Of a stretch of DNA of 64,000 nt, positions 36,994-46,103 are shown in pieces; within the stretch, counting starts at the first letter, position 1, and each line of letters opens with the position of its first letter. The notes under the pieces are model-generated. The model saw only the letters and a list, made by a program, of their open reading frames with translations, ran no database searches and was not told where the DNA came from. A program made the position numbers and the translations under genes. The stretch lies in assembly GCF_018343525.1 (NCBI RefSeq), contig NZ_JAGYPH010000001.1:806001-870000 (forward strand), written 5' to 3'. Source of the DNA: Lederbergia citrea (lineage in GTDB: Bacteria > Bacillota > Bacilli > Bacillales > Bacillaceae_C).

Positions 36994-37012
36994 ATAAAAG
37001 GAGACATGGTGT

Positions 37013-37765
37013 ATGAATCATATAGGTATTAAGGTCGCCAGTGTTTTCATTTTGCTTTTTTCTATCGCATCTCATACCCATGCCGGGGAAAATAAAGGGA
37101 GAGCTTATTATGAAGAAAGTGGAGACGTAGTATGGGATGTTGTAACGGAAGAAAAATTGATTGCTTTGACTTTTGATGATGGCCCTCATTCTACATTTAC
37201 TCCACAAATTTTAGATATACTTGCCAAATATAATGCAAAGGCTACCTTCTTTGTAATTGGTGAGCATGCAAAAAAGTTTCCAAATATTATTAAAAGACAA
37301 GTGAAAGAAGGCCATGAAATAGCCAATCACTCATTTACCCACTATAATCCAATTAAAAAAGGAGAAGCGTTGAAGAAGGAGTTAAGACAGACGGACGATA
37401 TACTTTATAAAATTACTGGTACTAAGCCAGCTTTTTACCGACCAGTTGGCGGATATTATAATGATCAAATAATCAATACATCTGTACATGAAGGCTATAG
37501 GGTGATCATGTGGTCGTGGCACCAAGATACAGAGGATTGGAAGAGGCCAGGTGTAAATAAAATTGTGTCAAAAGTATTATCAGGTCATCAACCAGGAGAT
37601 GTGGTGTTATTCCATGATGCTGGAGGAGATCGATCACAAACGGTTAAAGCTTTAAGTATCATTCTTCCTGCCCTTGAAAAAGAAGGCTATGAATTTGTGA
37701 CTGTTTCACAGCTTTTGCAAAGAACAGGAATTGACGCTATTCCAGGTAGCAATATTTTAAAATAA
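37013..37765 (+). CDS. Polysaccharide deacetylase family protein
   Basis: The 250-residue carbohydrate esterase (CE4) has a signal sequence (about 1-24) and the catalytic motifs TFDDGPH (53-59; catalytic and metal Asp), HSFTH (106-110; metal His), RPVGGYYN and FHDAGGDR. Members remove acetyl groups from peptidoglycan or its derivatives outside the membrane. Size and layout fit the Bacillus PdaB/YheN/YlxY group, but the exact orthologue is uncertain. AAAGGAG precedes the ATG by 9 bases. Confidence 0.85.
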   Translation: MNHIGIKVASVFILLFSIASHTHAGENKGRAYYEESGDVVWDVVTEEKLIALTFDDGPHSTFTPQILDILAKYNAKATFFVIGEHAKKFPNIIKRQVKEGHEIANHSFTHYNPIKKGEALKKELRQTDDILYKITGTKPAFYRPVGGYYNDQIINTSVHEGYRVIMWSWHQDTEDWKRPGVNKIVSKVLSGHQPGDVVLFHDAGGDRSQTVKALSIILPALEKEGYEFVTVSQLLQRTGIDAIPGSNILK

Positions 37766-37769
37766 AATC

Positions 37770-37792
37770 AGCTGCTTACAGTGTGAGCAGCT
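37770..37792. repeat. 23-bp hairpin, left copy of a direct duplication
   Basis: The sequence has arms AGCTGCT and AGCAGCT around TACAGTGTG. An identical 23-bp copy lies at 38044-38066, the other side of repeat G. It probably was the terminator of the deacetylase gene. Confidence 0.8.
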
Positions 37793-37985
37793 CAGACTGT
37801 AGACAAACTCAGAAAAAACGAGTTGTTTCCAGTCTTTATTTTTATATTGGATAGAGCGGGTTTCTCGAAGCTTACCGCTCGCTTTCCGCGGGGCGAGCGC
37901 CGAGCCGCTTCGTCGCTGCGCTCCTGCAGGGTCTCGGCTGTCTCGCAGATCCCGCAGGAGTCGAGCGGACGCTTCTCCAAACCAA
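37793..37985 (+). repeat. GC-rich composite repeat, type 1, copy G (forward)
   Basis: The same module as copy A: hairpin GACTGTAGACAAACTC ... GAGTTGTTTCCAGTC, T-rich spacer, then CTTACCGCTCGCTTTCCGCG, GTCGCTGCGCTCCTGCAGGG, CCCGCAGGAGTCGAGCGG and CTTCTCCAAACCAA. It is the best preserved type 1 copy and the only one flanked by direct repeats. Confidence 0.88.
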
Positions 37986-38043
37986 GAAAGTACTAGATAT
38001 TACTTTTCTAAATCACTCTTTTATTTTTATAATGGAAAGTAGA

Positions 38044-38066
38044 AGCTGCTTACAGTGTGAGCAGCT
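38044..38066. repeat. 23-bp hairpin, right copy of the direct duplication
   Basis: Identical to 37770-37792. It ends 5 bases before the stop of the convergent minus-strand gene and can act as its terminator stem. The DNA between repeat G and this copy (37986-38043) is AT-rich, with TTTTATTTTTATAATGGA resembling the spacer inside copy A. Confidence 0.8.
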
Positions 38067-38071
38067 ATTTG

Positions 38072-38683
38072 CTACCTATGTTCACTTTTTATTGGAACTG
38101 CCTTATCATTTTGCAGGAAGTTCTTTTCTAACTGATAAAATTGTCTTCTCCCTACTTTCCATGCATTAGGAATTGACCTAATCTTTGGTGCATCTAACTG
38201 CAATCTTACCGTAGCTAATGACGTTAATCCGCCATCAATATATAGAAAACCTTTGTCACGTTTCTCGATGAATTTCTCGTATAAAATGGGCTCTCGATTT
38301 ACAATATATTGTGCAAAGTAGTCCATGCTTTCCTCTAATGCTTTAAAACCTGTCAAGATTTCTTCCTTTGTATGTTCCAAGGAGGTCTTTATATCATTTG
38401 GTAGAACGGATGGCACCAGAAGTTTAGTGAGAACTAAGGAATTATCTGCAAATTTTTGTTTTGTTGCTATAACCGCATGATATAGGCTTTCCTCATCTTG
38501 GTCATCGCTTAATTGATTTAAGGGTTCCATACTAGAATCGATTAAATAATAAATCTGCTTTTCAAATTTTAAAAAGGCTTCCTGTTTTGAATCTTTCGCT
38601 AGGAAATTAGGAGGGCAGATAAAAATAAAAAATGAGATAAAAATCAAGACAAATATGTATTTAAGTACCCGACGATAGACCAT
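38072..38683 (-). CDS. Hypothetical exported or membrane-anchored protein
   Basis: The 203-residue protein has an N-terminal hydrophobic helix (about 8-27; YIFVLIFISFFIFICPP) that may be a signal or anchor, then a helical, charged region without Cys pairs. I do not recognise a family. The start at 38683 is favoured by GGGAGG 6 bases upstream; an earlier in-frame ATG at 38716 has only GGAG at poor spacing. It follows the L,D-transpeptidase gene by 34 bases and is probably in the same operon, suggesting an envelope role. Confidence 0.6.
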   Translation of the reverse strand: MVYRRVLKYIFVLIFISFFIFICPPNFLAKDSKQEAFLKFEKQIYYLIDSSMEPLNQLSDDQDEESLYHAVIATKQKFADNSLVLTKLLVPSVLPNDIKTSLEHTKEEILTGFKALEESMDYFAQYIVNREPILYEKFIEKRDKGFLYIDGGLTSLATVRLQLDAPKIRSIPNAWKVGRRQFYQLEKNFLQNDKAVPIKSEHR

Positions 38684-38717
38684 GGTTTTCCTCCCGTCCT
38701 TTTCCCGATATGCCATG

Positions 38718-39383
38718 TTACTCCAATAACCCTAATTGCCTATATTCATGTACAGTGACTACACCGTTGATAGGAAAATCATTAGCCTTTTGAAACTTCT
38801 TTACTGCATTTTCTGTCTGAAAATCGTAAATCCCATCGACTGGCCCATTATACAACCCCATCCCTTTTAACCTCTCTTGAACAAGCTGCACTAAATTTCC
38901 TTTTGATCCGACAGATAAGTTTTTATACTCTCCTTTGCCTATACCAGTTATGGGTCCATCTATATGTACCATCGTTCCTTTTGGGATGATTTCAAACAAT
39001 TGTTCAACGTCTTGATTACGCATACGGATACATCCGCTACTTACATTACGACCTATAAAACTAGGTTTATTCGTACCATGAATTCCATACATACCCCAAG
39101 GAACGTTTAAACCTAGCCATCTTGAACCAAATCCACCTCCCCATGACTTTGATTTTTTCGTCACCATAAAGGTACCGATAGGTGTAGGGGATAATTCGGT
39201 TCCAGGGGCAATGGAATATTTTTTGATTACTTTATTATTTTCTAAGACGAGTAGTTCATTTGACCACAAATCAATCTTGATATAAATCTCTTTCTCCTTA
39301 CTTTCTACATGCACATGCGCAGACGAAAATAAGATGATTAAAATGAAAAAAAGTGATACGAAAAACAATGAGTTTTTCTTCAT
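38718..39383 (-). CDS. L,D-transpeptidase (YkuD domain) with peptidoglycan-binding domain
   Basis: The 221-residue exported enzyme has a signal sequence (about 1-25), a YkuD catalytic domain (about 35-145) with the active-site stretch HGTNKPSFIG followed by SSGCIRMRN, which contains the catalytic Cys, and a C-terminal PG_binding_1 domain (about 160-220; LVQLVQERLKGMGLYNGPVDG). Such enzymes make 3-3 peptidoglycan cross-links or act in the spore cortex. The start at 39383 follows AAAGGGG; a longer in-frame start would spoil the signal peptide. Confidence 0.9.
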   Translation of the reverse strand: MKKNSLFFVSLFFILIILFSSAHVHVESKEKEIYIKIDLWSNELLVLENNKVIKKYSIAPGTELSPTPIGTFMVTKKSKSWGGGFGSRWLGLNVPWGMYGIHGTNKPSFIGRNVSSGCIRMRNQDVEQLFEIIPKGTMVHIDGPITGIGKGEYKNLSVGSKGNLVQLVQERLKGMGLYNGPVDGIYDFQTENAVKKFQKANDFPINGVVTVHEYRQLGLLE

Positions 39384-39525
39384 CAATAAATATTCCCCTT
39401 TAATAATAAGTTCCATTGTATTGTGTCTAATATGCCTTATTTTTACCCGCGATTTACGGCTTTTTAATTCGTTGATGAAGAGGGAAAACATGCTTTATTG
39501 TCGACGTCAAAACCTTGTAATCGTT

Positions 39526-39554
39526 TTTACATATGTGTGACATTTTGATATAAT
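39526..39554 (+). promoter_or_regulatory. Sigma-A-like promoter of yfiBC
   Basis: TTTACA, a 17-base spacer and TATAAT, about 65 bases before the yfiB start. Confidence 0.6.
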
Positions 39555-39621
39555 ATAAAATTAAGAAAAGTCAGTATAAAATATATGGGATGGATATTGC
39601 TCTCGGCACGGAGGATGGCGC

Positions 39622-41355
39622 ATGGTAAAAGTATTATCATATTTAAAACCATATCGTTTAGCGATGGCTGTAGCATGGATGCTCATGCTTACTGAATTAG
39701 TTGTAGAGCTTTGGCATCCACTGTTCATGGCAAAAATAATTGACGAAGGAATCTTGAAGGAAGATCTTAATGCTGTGATGTATTGGGGAGGAATCATGGT
39801 CGGTATGTCCATGCTCGGATTCATCGCAGGTATAATCAATTCGTTTTTCTCATCACACGTGAGCCAAAGTTTCAGTTTTGATGTGAGGGCTGCGTTGTTT
39901 AAAAAAGTACAGTCATTTTCTTTTAATAATTTAGCTCATTTCCAAACATCATCACTCATTACCCGGTTAACTAATGACGTAACGCAAGTGCAAAACACTG
40001 TTTTTATGAGCTTGCGTGTTGCCTTGCGCGCTCCTTTGCTAATCATTGGTGGCGCAACAATGGCATTATTTGTCAATGTCAAGCTTGCTCTCTTTTTGGT
40101 ATTTCCGATACCCATACTAGTCGTTTTACTCATCTGGATGATGCAAAGGAGCGGGAAATTATTTCGATTTGTCCAAGATAAATTAGATAAAGTAAATAAT
40201 GTAATGCAAGAAAATTTGACAGGGATGCGATTAATCAAAGCCTTCATTAGAAAGAAATTTGAAGAAAAACGTTTTAATAAAGCAAACCAAGAATTGCGTG
40301 ACGAGACAGTGAAAGCTTTGCGTCTTGTCGAATTGATTGGTCCTATACTTTTGTTCGTGATGAATATTGGCATATTATTAATTCTTTGGTTCGGTGCGAT
40401 TGAAGTGAACCAAAAAGGTATGAATGTAGGAGAGGTAGTTGCGATTGTAAACTATGGTTTTCGGATTACTTCAGCACTGTCCATCCTAACATGGATTACG
40501 ATGGCATTCTCAAGGGGGCGAGCATCATCCCAACGTATATCTGAAGTATTGGCTACGGATGTTGATCTTACAAATACAGCAGAAAGTTCATCTGACAAAA
40601 CCATCTTAGAGGGCACAGTAGATTTTAACCGTGTAAGTTTTACATATCCTGGGACTAATAAGCCCGTTTTATCTAATTTATCCTTTGTAGCGGAATCGGG
40701 GCAAACAGTCGCTGTGATGGGGTCTACCGGATCAGGGAAATCTGCTTTATTTCAACTTATTCCGAGGCTGTATGATGTAACAAATGGAACGATTAAGATT
40801 GATGGAATTGATATAAGAAAGATGACACTTGAAACATTGCGTAAGCAAATTGGATTTGTTCCCCAAGAATCTATTCTATTTACAGGATCAGTGACAAACA
40901 ATATTGCATGGGGTAAAGAGGACGCTTCAATGGAGGAAATAATCGAAAGTGCAAAAGATGCACAAATCCACGAAACGATTCTTAAGCTCCCAAATAAATA
41001 TGATACAAAAATTGGCCAAAAGGGAGTCAATTTATCGGGTGGGCAAAAGCAACGGCTATCCATTGCGAGAGCGCTTATTCGAAAGCCGAAGCTGCTTTTT
41101 TTGGATGACAGCACAAGTGCACTTGATTTGAAAACTGAAGCTAGACTACTATCAGCATTGGAGAAATATGATTGTACTACCTTTATCATTACTCAAAAAG
41201 TTACGACCGCAATGAAGGCAGACCAAATATTATTGTTGGATGATGGGAAAATTATCGCAAGAGGTAGCCATAACAATTTGATGATCTCCTCTGCATTATA
41301 TCAGGATATTTACAAATCCCAATTTGCAAAGGAGGGACTAGCGGATGTCCAATAA
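39622..41355 (+). CDS. yfiB: Heterodimeric ABC exporter subunit YfiB
   Basis: The 577-residue half-transporter has six helices (about 15-310) and an ATPase domain with Walker A GSTGSGKS (about 366-373), signature LSGGQKQR and Walker B LLFLDDSTSALD. The catalytic Glu after Walker B is Asp here, the mark of the inactive-type site in asymmetric exporters. It overlaps yfiC by 11 bases, and the order and sizes match B. subtilis yfiB-yfiC. The substrate is unknown; drug or lipid export is typical of the class. GGAGG precedes the ATG. Confidence 0.88.
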   Translation: MVKVLSYLKPYRLAMAVAWMLMLTELVVELWHPLFMAKIIDEGILKEDLNAVMYWGGIMVGMSMLGFIAGIINSFFSSHVSQSFSFDVRAALFKKVQSFSFNNLAHFQTSSLITRLTNDVTQVQNTVFMSLRVALRAPLLIIGGATMALFVNVKLALFLVFPIPILVVLLIWMMQRSGKLFRFVQDKLDKVNNVMQENLTGMRLIKAFIRKKFEEKRFNKANQELRDETVKALRLVELIGPILLFVMNIGILLILWFGAIEVNQKGMNVGEVVAIVNYGFRITSALSILTWITMAFSRGRASSQRISEVLATDVDLTNTAESSSDKTILEGTVDFNRVSFTYPGTNKPVLSNLSFVAESGQTVAVMGSTGSGKSALFQLIPRLYDVTNGTIKIDGIDIRKMTLETLRKQIGFVPQESILFTGSVTNNIAWGKEDASMEEIIESAKDAQIHETILKLPNKYDTKIGQKGVNLSGGQKQRLSIARALIRKPKLLFLDDSTSALDLKTEARLLSALEKYDCTTFIITQKVTTAMKADQILLLDDGKIIARGSHNNLMISSALYQDIYKSQFAKEGLADVQ

Positions 41356-43108
41356 ACAATTGTCAAAAACAAAAAACTGGAGAATAACACTTTTAAAAAT
41401 ATGGAAGTACTTGGATGTTTACAGAGGCCAGCTGCTACTCGTTTTGTTCACAGTGTTAATTAGTTCGGGATTAGGACTGCTTGGCCCCTACTTAATAGGG
41501 AGAACAGTAGATGAGTATATTGCCAATAATAGTGGAAATACACTTGGATTAATTTTGATTATAATTGCGGCTGCTTTTTTATGTTTCTCGTTGTCTAGTT
41601 TTCTTCAAAACTACTGGATGATTGGAATTGGCCAGAAAACAGTATTTACTATGAGAACGAAGTTGTTCCATCATCTCCATCAACTACCAATTAAATTTTT
41701 TGACAAAAGGCAACATGGTGAACTGATGAGCAGATTAACAAACGATATTGATAATGTGAGCCAGACGCTAAACAGTTCAATTATTCAAGTGTTTTCAAGC
41801 TTCTTATTGCTTACCGGAACAATCACTGTGATGCTGATTCTCAGTCCAATCTTAACCCTTATAACCATGTCAGTAATTCCGCTAATGTACTTTGGTATGA
41901 AGTGGATTACAAATCGAACGGGTCGGCTATTTAAGGAACAGCAGCGATATTTAGGTGACCTGAATGGATTTATTCAAGAAACAATTTCAGGGCAAACAAT
42001 TGTCAAAACCTTTTCTCAAGAAGAGAAGATGATTGCAGATTTCATGGAAAAAAATGAACGATTAAGAAAAGCCGGCTACTGGGCACAAACTTACTCGGGT
42101 TTTATTCCAAAGCTGATGAACATGTTAAATAATTTAAGTTTCGCTATTATTGCAGGAGCTGGAGGGATACTAGCCCTTAAAGGCCACGTAACAATTGGAA
42201 TGATTATTGTTTTTACTGAATACTCTCGCCAGTTCACGCGCCCTTTGAATGACCTCGCAAACCAATTTAACACGTTACTTTCAGCAGTTGCAGGTGCGGA
42301 AAGGGTCTTCGAAATTTTGGATGAGGATGAAGAAAGGGATATAAAGTCCAGCATGACTTTGGATCGCGTAAGAGGGGAAGTAGAATTCCGTAATGTTTCT
42401 TTTTCATATGGTGATGATCAGCAAACAATCAACGATGTGAACTTTCGTGCCTTACCAGGAGAAACGGTTGCCCTTGTTGGTCCTACTGGTGCTGGTAAAA
42501 CAACTATTATCAATTTACTAGCCCGTTTTTATGAGACCAAATCTGGTGAAATCCTCATAGATGGTATTGATGTAAGACAAATAAAACGAAACAACCTCCG
42601 AAGTAAAATGGGCTTTGTTTTACAGGATTCTTATTTATTCCAAGGGACGATTAGAGAGAATATTCGTTACGGAAAATTAGAAGCGACAGATGAAGAAGTA
42701 GAAAAGGCTGCTAAAATGGCCAATGCACATTCATTTATTATGAAACTACCAAACCAATATGATACAGTCTTAAGACAAGATGGAAGCGGCATCAGCCAAG
42801 GCCAAAAACAATTATTATCCATCGCAAGGGCAATGCTGTCAAATCCTTCATTATTAATCTTGGATGAAGCAACGAGTAATATTGATACAATTACTGAAAT
42901 GAAAATCCAAGAAGCTTTGTATCGGTTGATGAAGGGGAGAACAAGCTTCGTCATTGCACATCGGCTTAACACCATTCAGAAGGCTGATCAAATCCTCGTT
43001 TTAGACAATGGCAGCATCATTGAACAAGGAAATCATCAATCCCTTTTAGAAAATAAAGGATTTTATGCAGGTCTTTTTCATAGCCAGTTGGTAAAAGAGA
43101 GTGGTTGA
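41345..43108 (+). CDS. yfiC: Heterodimeric ABC exporter subunit YfiC
   Basis: The 587-residue partner of YfiB has six helices and an ATPase domain with Walker A GPTGAGKTT (about 379-387), Walker B LLILDEATSNID with an intact catalytic Glu, and an altered signature ISQGQKQL instead of LSGGQ. In the heterodimer the altered signature faces the Asp-containing site of YfiB, so both changes lie in the same degenerate site. This is the expected design of an asymmetric type IV exporter. Translation is coupled to yfiB. Confidence 0.89.
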   Translation: MSNKQLSKTKNWRITLLKIWKYLDVYRGQLLLVLFTVLISSGLGLLGPYLIGRTVDEYIANNSGNTLGLILIIIAAAFLCFSLSSFLQNYWMIGIGQKTVFTMRTKLFHHLHQLPIKFFDKRQHGELMSRLTNDIDNVSQTLNSSIIQVFSSFLLLTGTITVMLILSPILTLITMSVIPLMYFGMKWITNRTGRLFKEQQRYLGDLNGFIQETISGQTIVKTFSQEEKMIADFMEKNERLRKAGYWAQTYSGFIPKLMNMLNNLSFAIIAGAGGILALKGHVTIGMIIVFTEYSRQFTRPLNDLANQFNTLLSAVAGAERVFEILDEDEERDIKSSMTLDRVRGEVEFRNVSFSYGDDQQTINDVNFRALPGETVALVGPTGAGKTTIINLLARFYETKSGEILIDGIDVRQIKRNNLRSKMGFVLQDSYLFQGTIRENIRYGKLEATDEEVEKAAKMANAHSFIMKLPNQYDTVLRQDGSGISQGQKQLLSIARAMLSNPSLLILDEATSNIDTITEMKIQEALYRLMKGRTSFVIAHRLNTIQKADQILVLDNGSIIEQGNHQSLLENKGFYAGLFHSQLVKESG

Positions 43109-43118
43109 CAAAGAGTAC

Positions 43119-43168
43119 AAAAATGAAGCCGTCATGGTTCCAGCAGGAAAATGGCGGCTTCATTTTTA
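43119..43168. terminator. Bidirectional terminator after yfiC
   Basis: Stem AAAAATGAAGCCGTCAT / ATGGCGGCTTCATTTTT, shared with the convergent lipoprotein gene. Confidence 0.85.
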
Positions 43169-43169
43169 T

Positions 43170-44876
43170 TTAATACTCGGGTTTCTCGCGTATATGTGTC
43201 TCATTGAACTCTTTTTCATTTGGATCAAAATATTTATCTGTGTATTTTGCCACAAACTTGTCATCATCTACAAAGCCTGCACCCCAAGTCGGGTCCATCA
43301 CTAACCAGTCACCATCAATATTGGCTTCGACCCATGCGTGGTTTTCTTTAAAGGCACCTGTTCCTGCTTTACCTCCAATGAGTCTTGCTTCAATCCCGCT
43401 AGCACGCAAAAGGGCTGTAGATAAATACGCATAGTCTTGGCAGACACCCATTTTCGATTGGATCGTCTTTAGCGCGCCATCATCCCATTTAAAATCATTG
43501 TTTTTAAATTTCTTTACATCATAGGCAATGTTTTTGGCTGTATAATCGTAAATTGCTTTAGCTTTATCTCGATTTGTTTTTTTATCCTTTGTAATTTCAT
43601 TTGCCAAGGCGATGATTTCCGGCGCCTCCGATTGAATGCCTCTTGAAGGCAGCAGGTCCCGCTTATCTTCGTTTGCGGTGTTCGTGACCGTTAATGATGC
43701 TACAGAATGAAAACTAAAATACGCTGTATTTTCCTGATTAATTTCCGGAATGTTAATGGTCATTTCATAATCCCCAGGCCCAAATCGCAAATAGATTTCA
43801 TCATCAAACGCAAAGTTTTGAATGGGAATAATATCAAGCGCTTCATCTTGTCCTTTCGTAGTTTTTATATACATATGTGTCATCTCTTTCGCTGATGGTG
43901 CATTGGGGTTTATTTTCCCACTAATTTTGTACGTCAGATTCGCTTGATCTCCTCCATACTTTGGCGATTCAAGCTGAATTCCCCGTTCCTCATATCCGCG
44001 GTGAAATTCAATTGGTTCCATCCTTTTAGTAGAAACATTGTTTACTAAGAATGAGCTACCATATTGATAACGATTCTCCAATTCCTTATCTGGTACATAA
44101 ATTTGCACTTCATGAATGCCTTCACCAAAAAATAATGGGAGGTTATACGAAAAAATTCCATCTGTAACAGGTAAAACATGTTGCCAAGAATCATTTTCTT
44201 TTTTTAATTGGAGCATGACCGTTTGATTTTCTGCTGATTTCTTAATTTCACCAGATATAGGGATAAGTTCATTTGCTTCAAGCATTCCAGAACTGGGTTC
44301 ATGAATCACAAGCCCTGAATCGTGGCCGTTTGGTGTATATGTAATGTCCCGCTCAATCGTCTCATTTACATTTATAACTTCAAAATTAGCCAATTCCGAA
44401 AAGAAATTTTCCTGTTCCGTGCTAGGTAAAAGAATCGTTATGGAATAATTGCCAGCTCCGTTAAAAAAATGAATGACTTGTTCAAAACTTCCATCTTCAA
44501 TGGGTACATAGTACTCAAATGTATCATTTGGTTCATTAGTATCCACTTGCTTCATTTTAATCCATACAAAGTTACCCAAAAGCTGTTCGTGCTTATCAAT
44601 TTTTCCGGAGACGGTGAACTCATGATTGACAGCGAAGGATTGGTGTACTGGCTGTAAAAGGGTGGCGCCAATGATATCTGCATAGCCTGTAAGCTCTAAA
44701 GGTACAAGCTTTAGCTCCTTATTTGTTTCTTCTGCCAGTTTTGTAAACGGATCAGTTTCTTTTTGTATTTGTTTGCTTTGTTGTGGTTTAGCTGATGATA
44801 TAGTGGTTCCGGTACTGCATGCGGTCCCAGTTAGTATTAAAAATGTGATCGCTGTCAGAAGCTGCCATTTTTTCAT
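43170..44876 (-). CDS. Transglutaminase-like domain lipoprotein
   Basis: The 568-residue protein has a lipoprotein signal with lipobox LTGTAC (Cys about residue 20), a long middle part of repeated beta domains (about 40-400) and a C-terminal transglutaminase-like fold with the triad Cys in KMGVCQDYAYL (about 477), His in ENHAWVEA (about 513) and Asp in VMDPTWGAG (about 526). It should sit on the outer face of the membrane. Bacterial members are often proteases or cross-linking enzymes; the substrate is unknown. The start at 44876 follows GAGGAGG. Confidence 0.85.
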   Translation of the reverse strand: MKKWQLLTAITFLILTGTACSTGTTISSAKPQQSKQIQKETDPFTKLAEETNKELKLVPLELTGYADIIGATLLQPVHQSFAVNHEFTVSGKIDKHEQLLGNFVWIKMKQVDTNEPNDTFEYYVPIEDGSFEQVIHFFNGAGNYSITILLPSTEQENFFSELANFEVINVNETIERDITYTPNGHDSGLVIHEPSSGMLEANELIPISGEIKKSAENQTVMLQLKKENDSWQHVLPVTDGIFSYNLPLFFGEGIHEVQIYVPDKELENRYQYGSSFLVNNVSTKRMEPIEFHRGYEERGIQLESPKYGGDQANLTYKISGKINPNAPSAKEMTHMYIKTTKGQDEALDIIPIQNFAFDDEIYLRFGPGDYEMTINIPEINQENTAYFSFHSVASLTVTNTANEDKRDLLPSRGIQSEAPEIIALANEITKDKKTNRDKAKAIYDYTAKNIAYDVKKFKNNDFKWDDGALKTIQSKMGVCQDYAYLSTALLRASGIEARLIGGKAGTGAFKENHAWVEANIDGDWLVMDPTWGAGFVDDDKFVAKYTDKYFDPNEKEFNETHIREKPEY

Positions 44877-45050
44877 TATACGCCTCCTCTGGTTTACATA
44901 GTTTCGTTGTTTAATATATATCATAATTAATCAAGCAGAGACAATGGAATACTACAATAGAGATTAATCCGATTTATAAGGTGTGTATAATATGATTTAA
45001 GTTTGGTATAATCATTTTATTGCGAGCATGTTACAGAAAGGATGAACAAC

Positions 45051-45983
45051 ATGAGAGTTGTTGGAAATATTGCACAATTAATCGGAAACACCCCATTGGT
45101 AAAGTTAAACAAGCTCCCTGATCCGAATGGAGCTGAAATATATGTAAAGCTCGAATATTTTAATCCTAGCAGAAGTGTGAAAGATCGCGCTGCTTATAAT
45201 ATGATACTGGAAGCAGAAAAATCCGGCTTACTTAAAGCGGGCGCTACGATCATTGAACCAACATCAGGGAATACAGGTATTGGAATTGCGATGAATTCTG
45301 CTGCACGGGGCTATAAGTCCATTATTGTGATGCCAGACTCGGCTACGGCGGAACGAATTAATATATTAAAAGCATATGGTGCCGAAGTGGTTCTTACGCC
45401 TAGTGATGAAAAAATGCCAGGAGCCATTAAAAAAGCAGAAGAGATTGCCGCCAAAATCCCAAATAGTTATATACCGATGCAATTCGAAAATGAAGCAAAT
45501 CCTGATATTCACCGCGTAACTACTGCCCAAGAAATTATTGAAGCAATGGAGACAAATGGAAAAAACTTGGCTGCATTTGTTGGAACTTCAGGGACAGGCG
45601 GGACAATTACCGGCACAGGGGAAACGCTAAAAGAATATAATGATTCGATTACAGTCCATGTTGTTGAGCCTGCTGGCTCGCCAGTTTTATCGGGAGGAGA
45701 ACCTGGTAAGCATAAATTAGTAGGCACTAGTCCAGGCTTTATTCCGTCCATTTTAAACACATCCGTATACGATGAAATTTTTAAAATCGAGGATCATGAG
45801 GCATATGATACTGTGCGCAAATTAGCAAAACAGGAAGGCATCTTGTTAGGCCCATCAGGAGGAGCTTCCGTTTTCGCGGCAATCCAAGTAGCAAAACGTC
45901 TTTCATCTAATCAGACGGTTGTGTGTATTGCGCCAGATACAGGTGAGCGTTATTTATCGAGTGATCTATTTCAATTTGAATAA
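45051..45983 (+). CDS. Cysteine synthase family protein (CysK/YtkP-like)
   Basis: The 310-residue PLP enzyme has the cofactor lysine in SRSVKDRAAYN (K44) and the phosphate loop TSGNTG, as in O-acetylserine sulfhydrylases, with GTSGTGGTITG further on. It would make cysteine from O-acetylserine and sulfide. Closest in my memory is B. subtilis YtkP rather than the main CysK. The start at 45051 is chosen because GAAAGG lies 9 bases upstream; an ATG at 45042 directly touches that site. Sulfonate import and metA genes lie downstream, giving a sulfur theme. Confidence 0.88.
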   Translation: MRVVGNIAQLIGNTPLVKLNKLPDPNGAEIYVKLEYFNPSRSVKDRAAYNMILEAEKSGLLKAGATIIEPTSGNTGIGIAMNSAARGYKSIIVMPDSATAERINILKAYGAEVVLTPSDEKMPGAIKKAEEIAAKIPNSYIPMQFENEANPDIHRVTTAQEIIEAMETNGKNLAAFVGTSGTGGTITGTGETLKEYNDSITVHVVEPAGSPVLSGGEPGKHKLVGTSPGFIPSILNTSVYDEIFKIEDHEAYDTVRKLAKQEGILLGPSGGASVFAAIQVAKRLSSNQTVVCIAPDTGERYLSSDLFQFE

Positions 45984-46016
45984 ACAGCGAATTTACTTGC
46001 TGTTTATTTTTTTAAA
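45982..46016 (+). terminator. Terminator of the cysteine-synthase-like gene
   Basis: Stem AAACAGC / GCTGTTT followed by ATTTTTTT; it starts at the stop codon. Confidence 0.75.
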
Positions 46017-46024
46017 AAATATTG

Positions 46025-46053
46025 TTGACAAAATTCATAGGATTAATCATGAT
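46025..46053 (+). promoter_or_regulatory. Possible promoter of ssuBCA
   Basis: A perfect TTGACA, a 17-base spacer and a weak -10 CATGAT, 51 bases before the first start codon. I recognised no riboswitch. Confidence 0.45.
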
Positions 46054-46103
46054 AGATGGAGTGTATTTCCTATTAAACAACTTGGTTTACTAGAGGTGAA
46101 AAT

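Noticed and set aside
37770..38066. CRISPR-like arrangement of two identical 23-bp palindromic units
   Set aside because: Only two units 250 bp apart with a known repeat between them; no further units, no cas genes.
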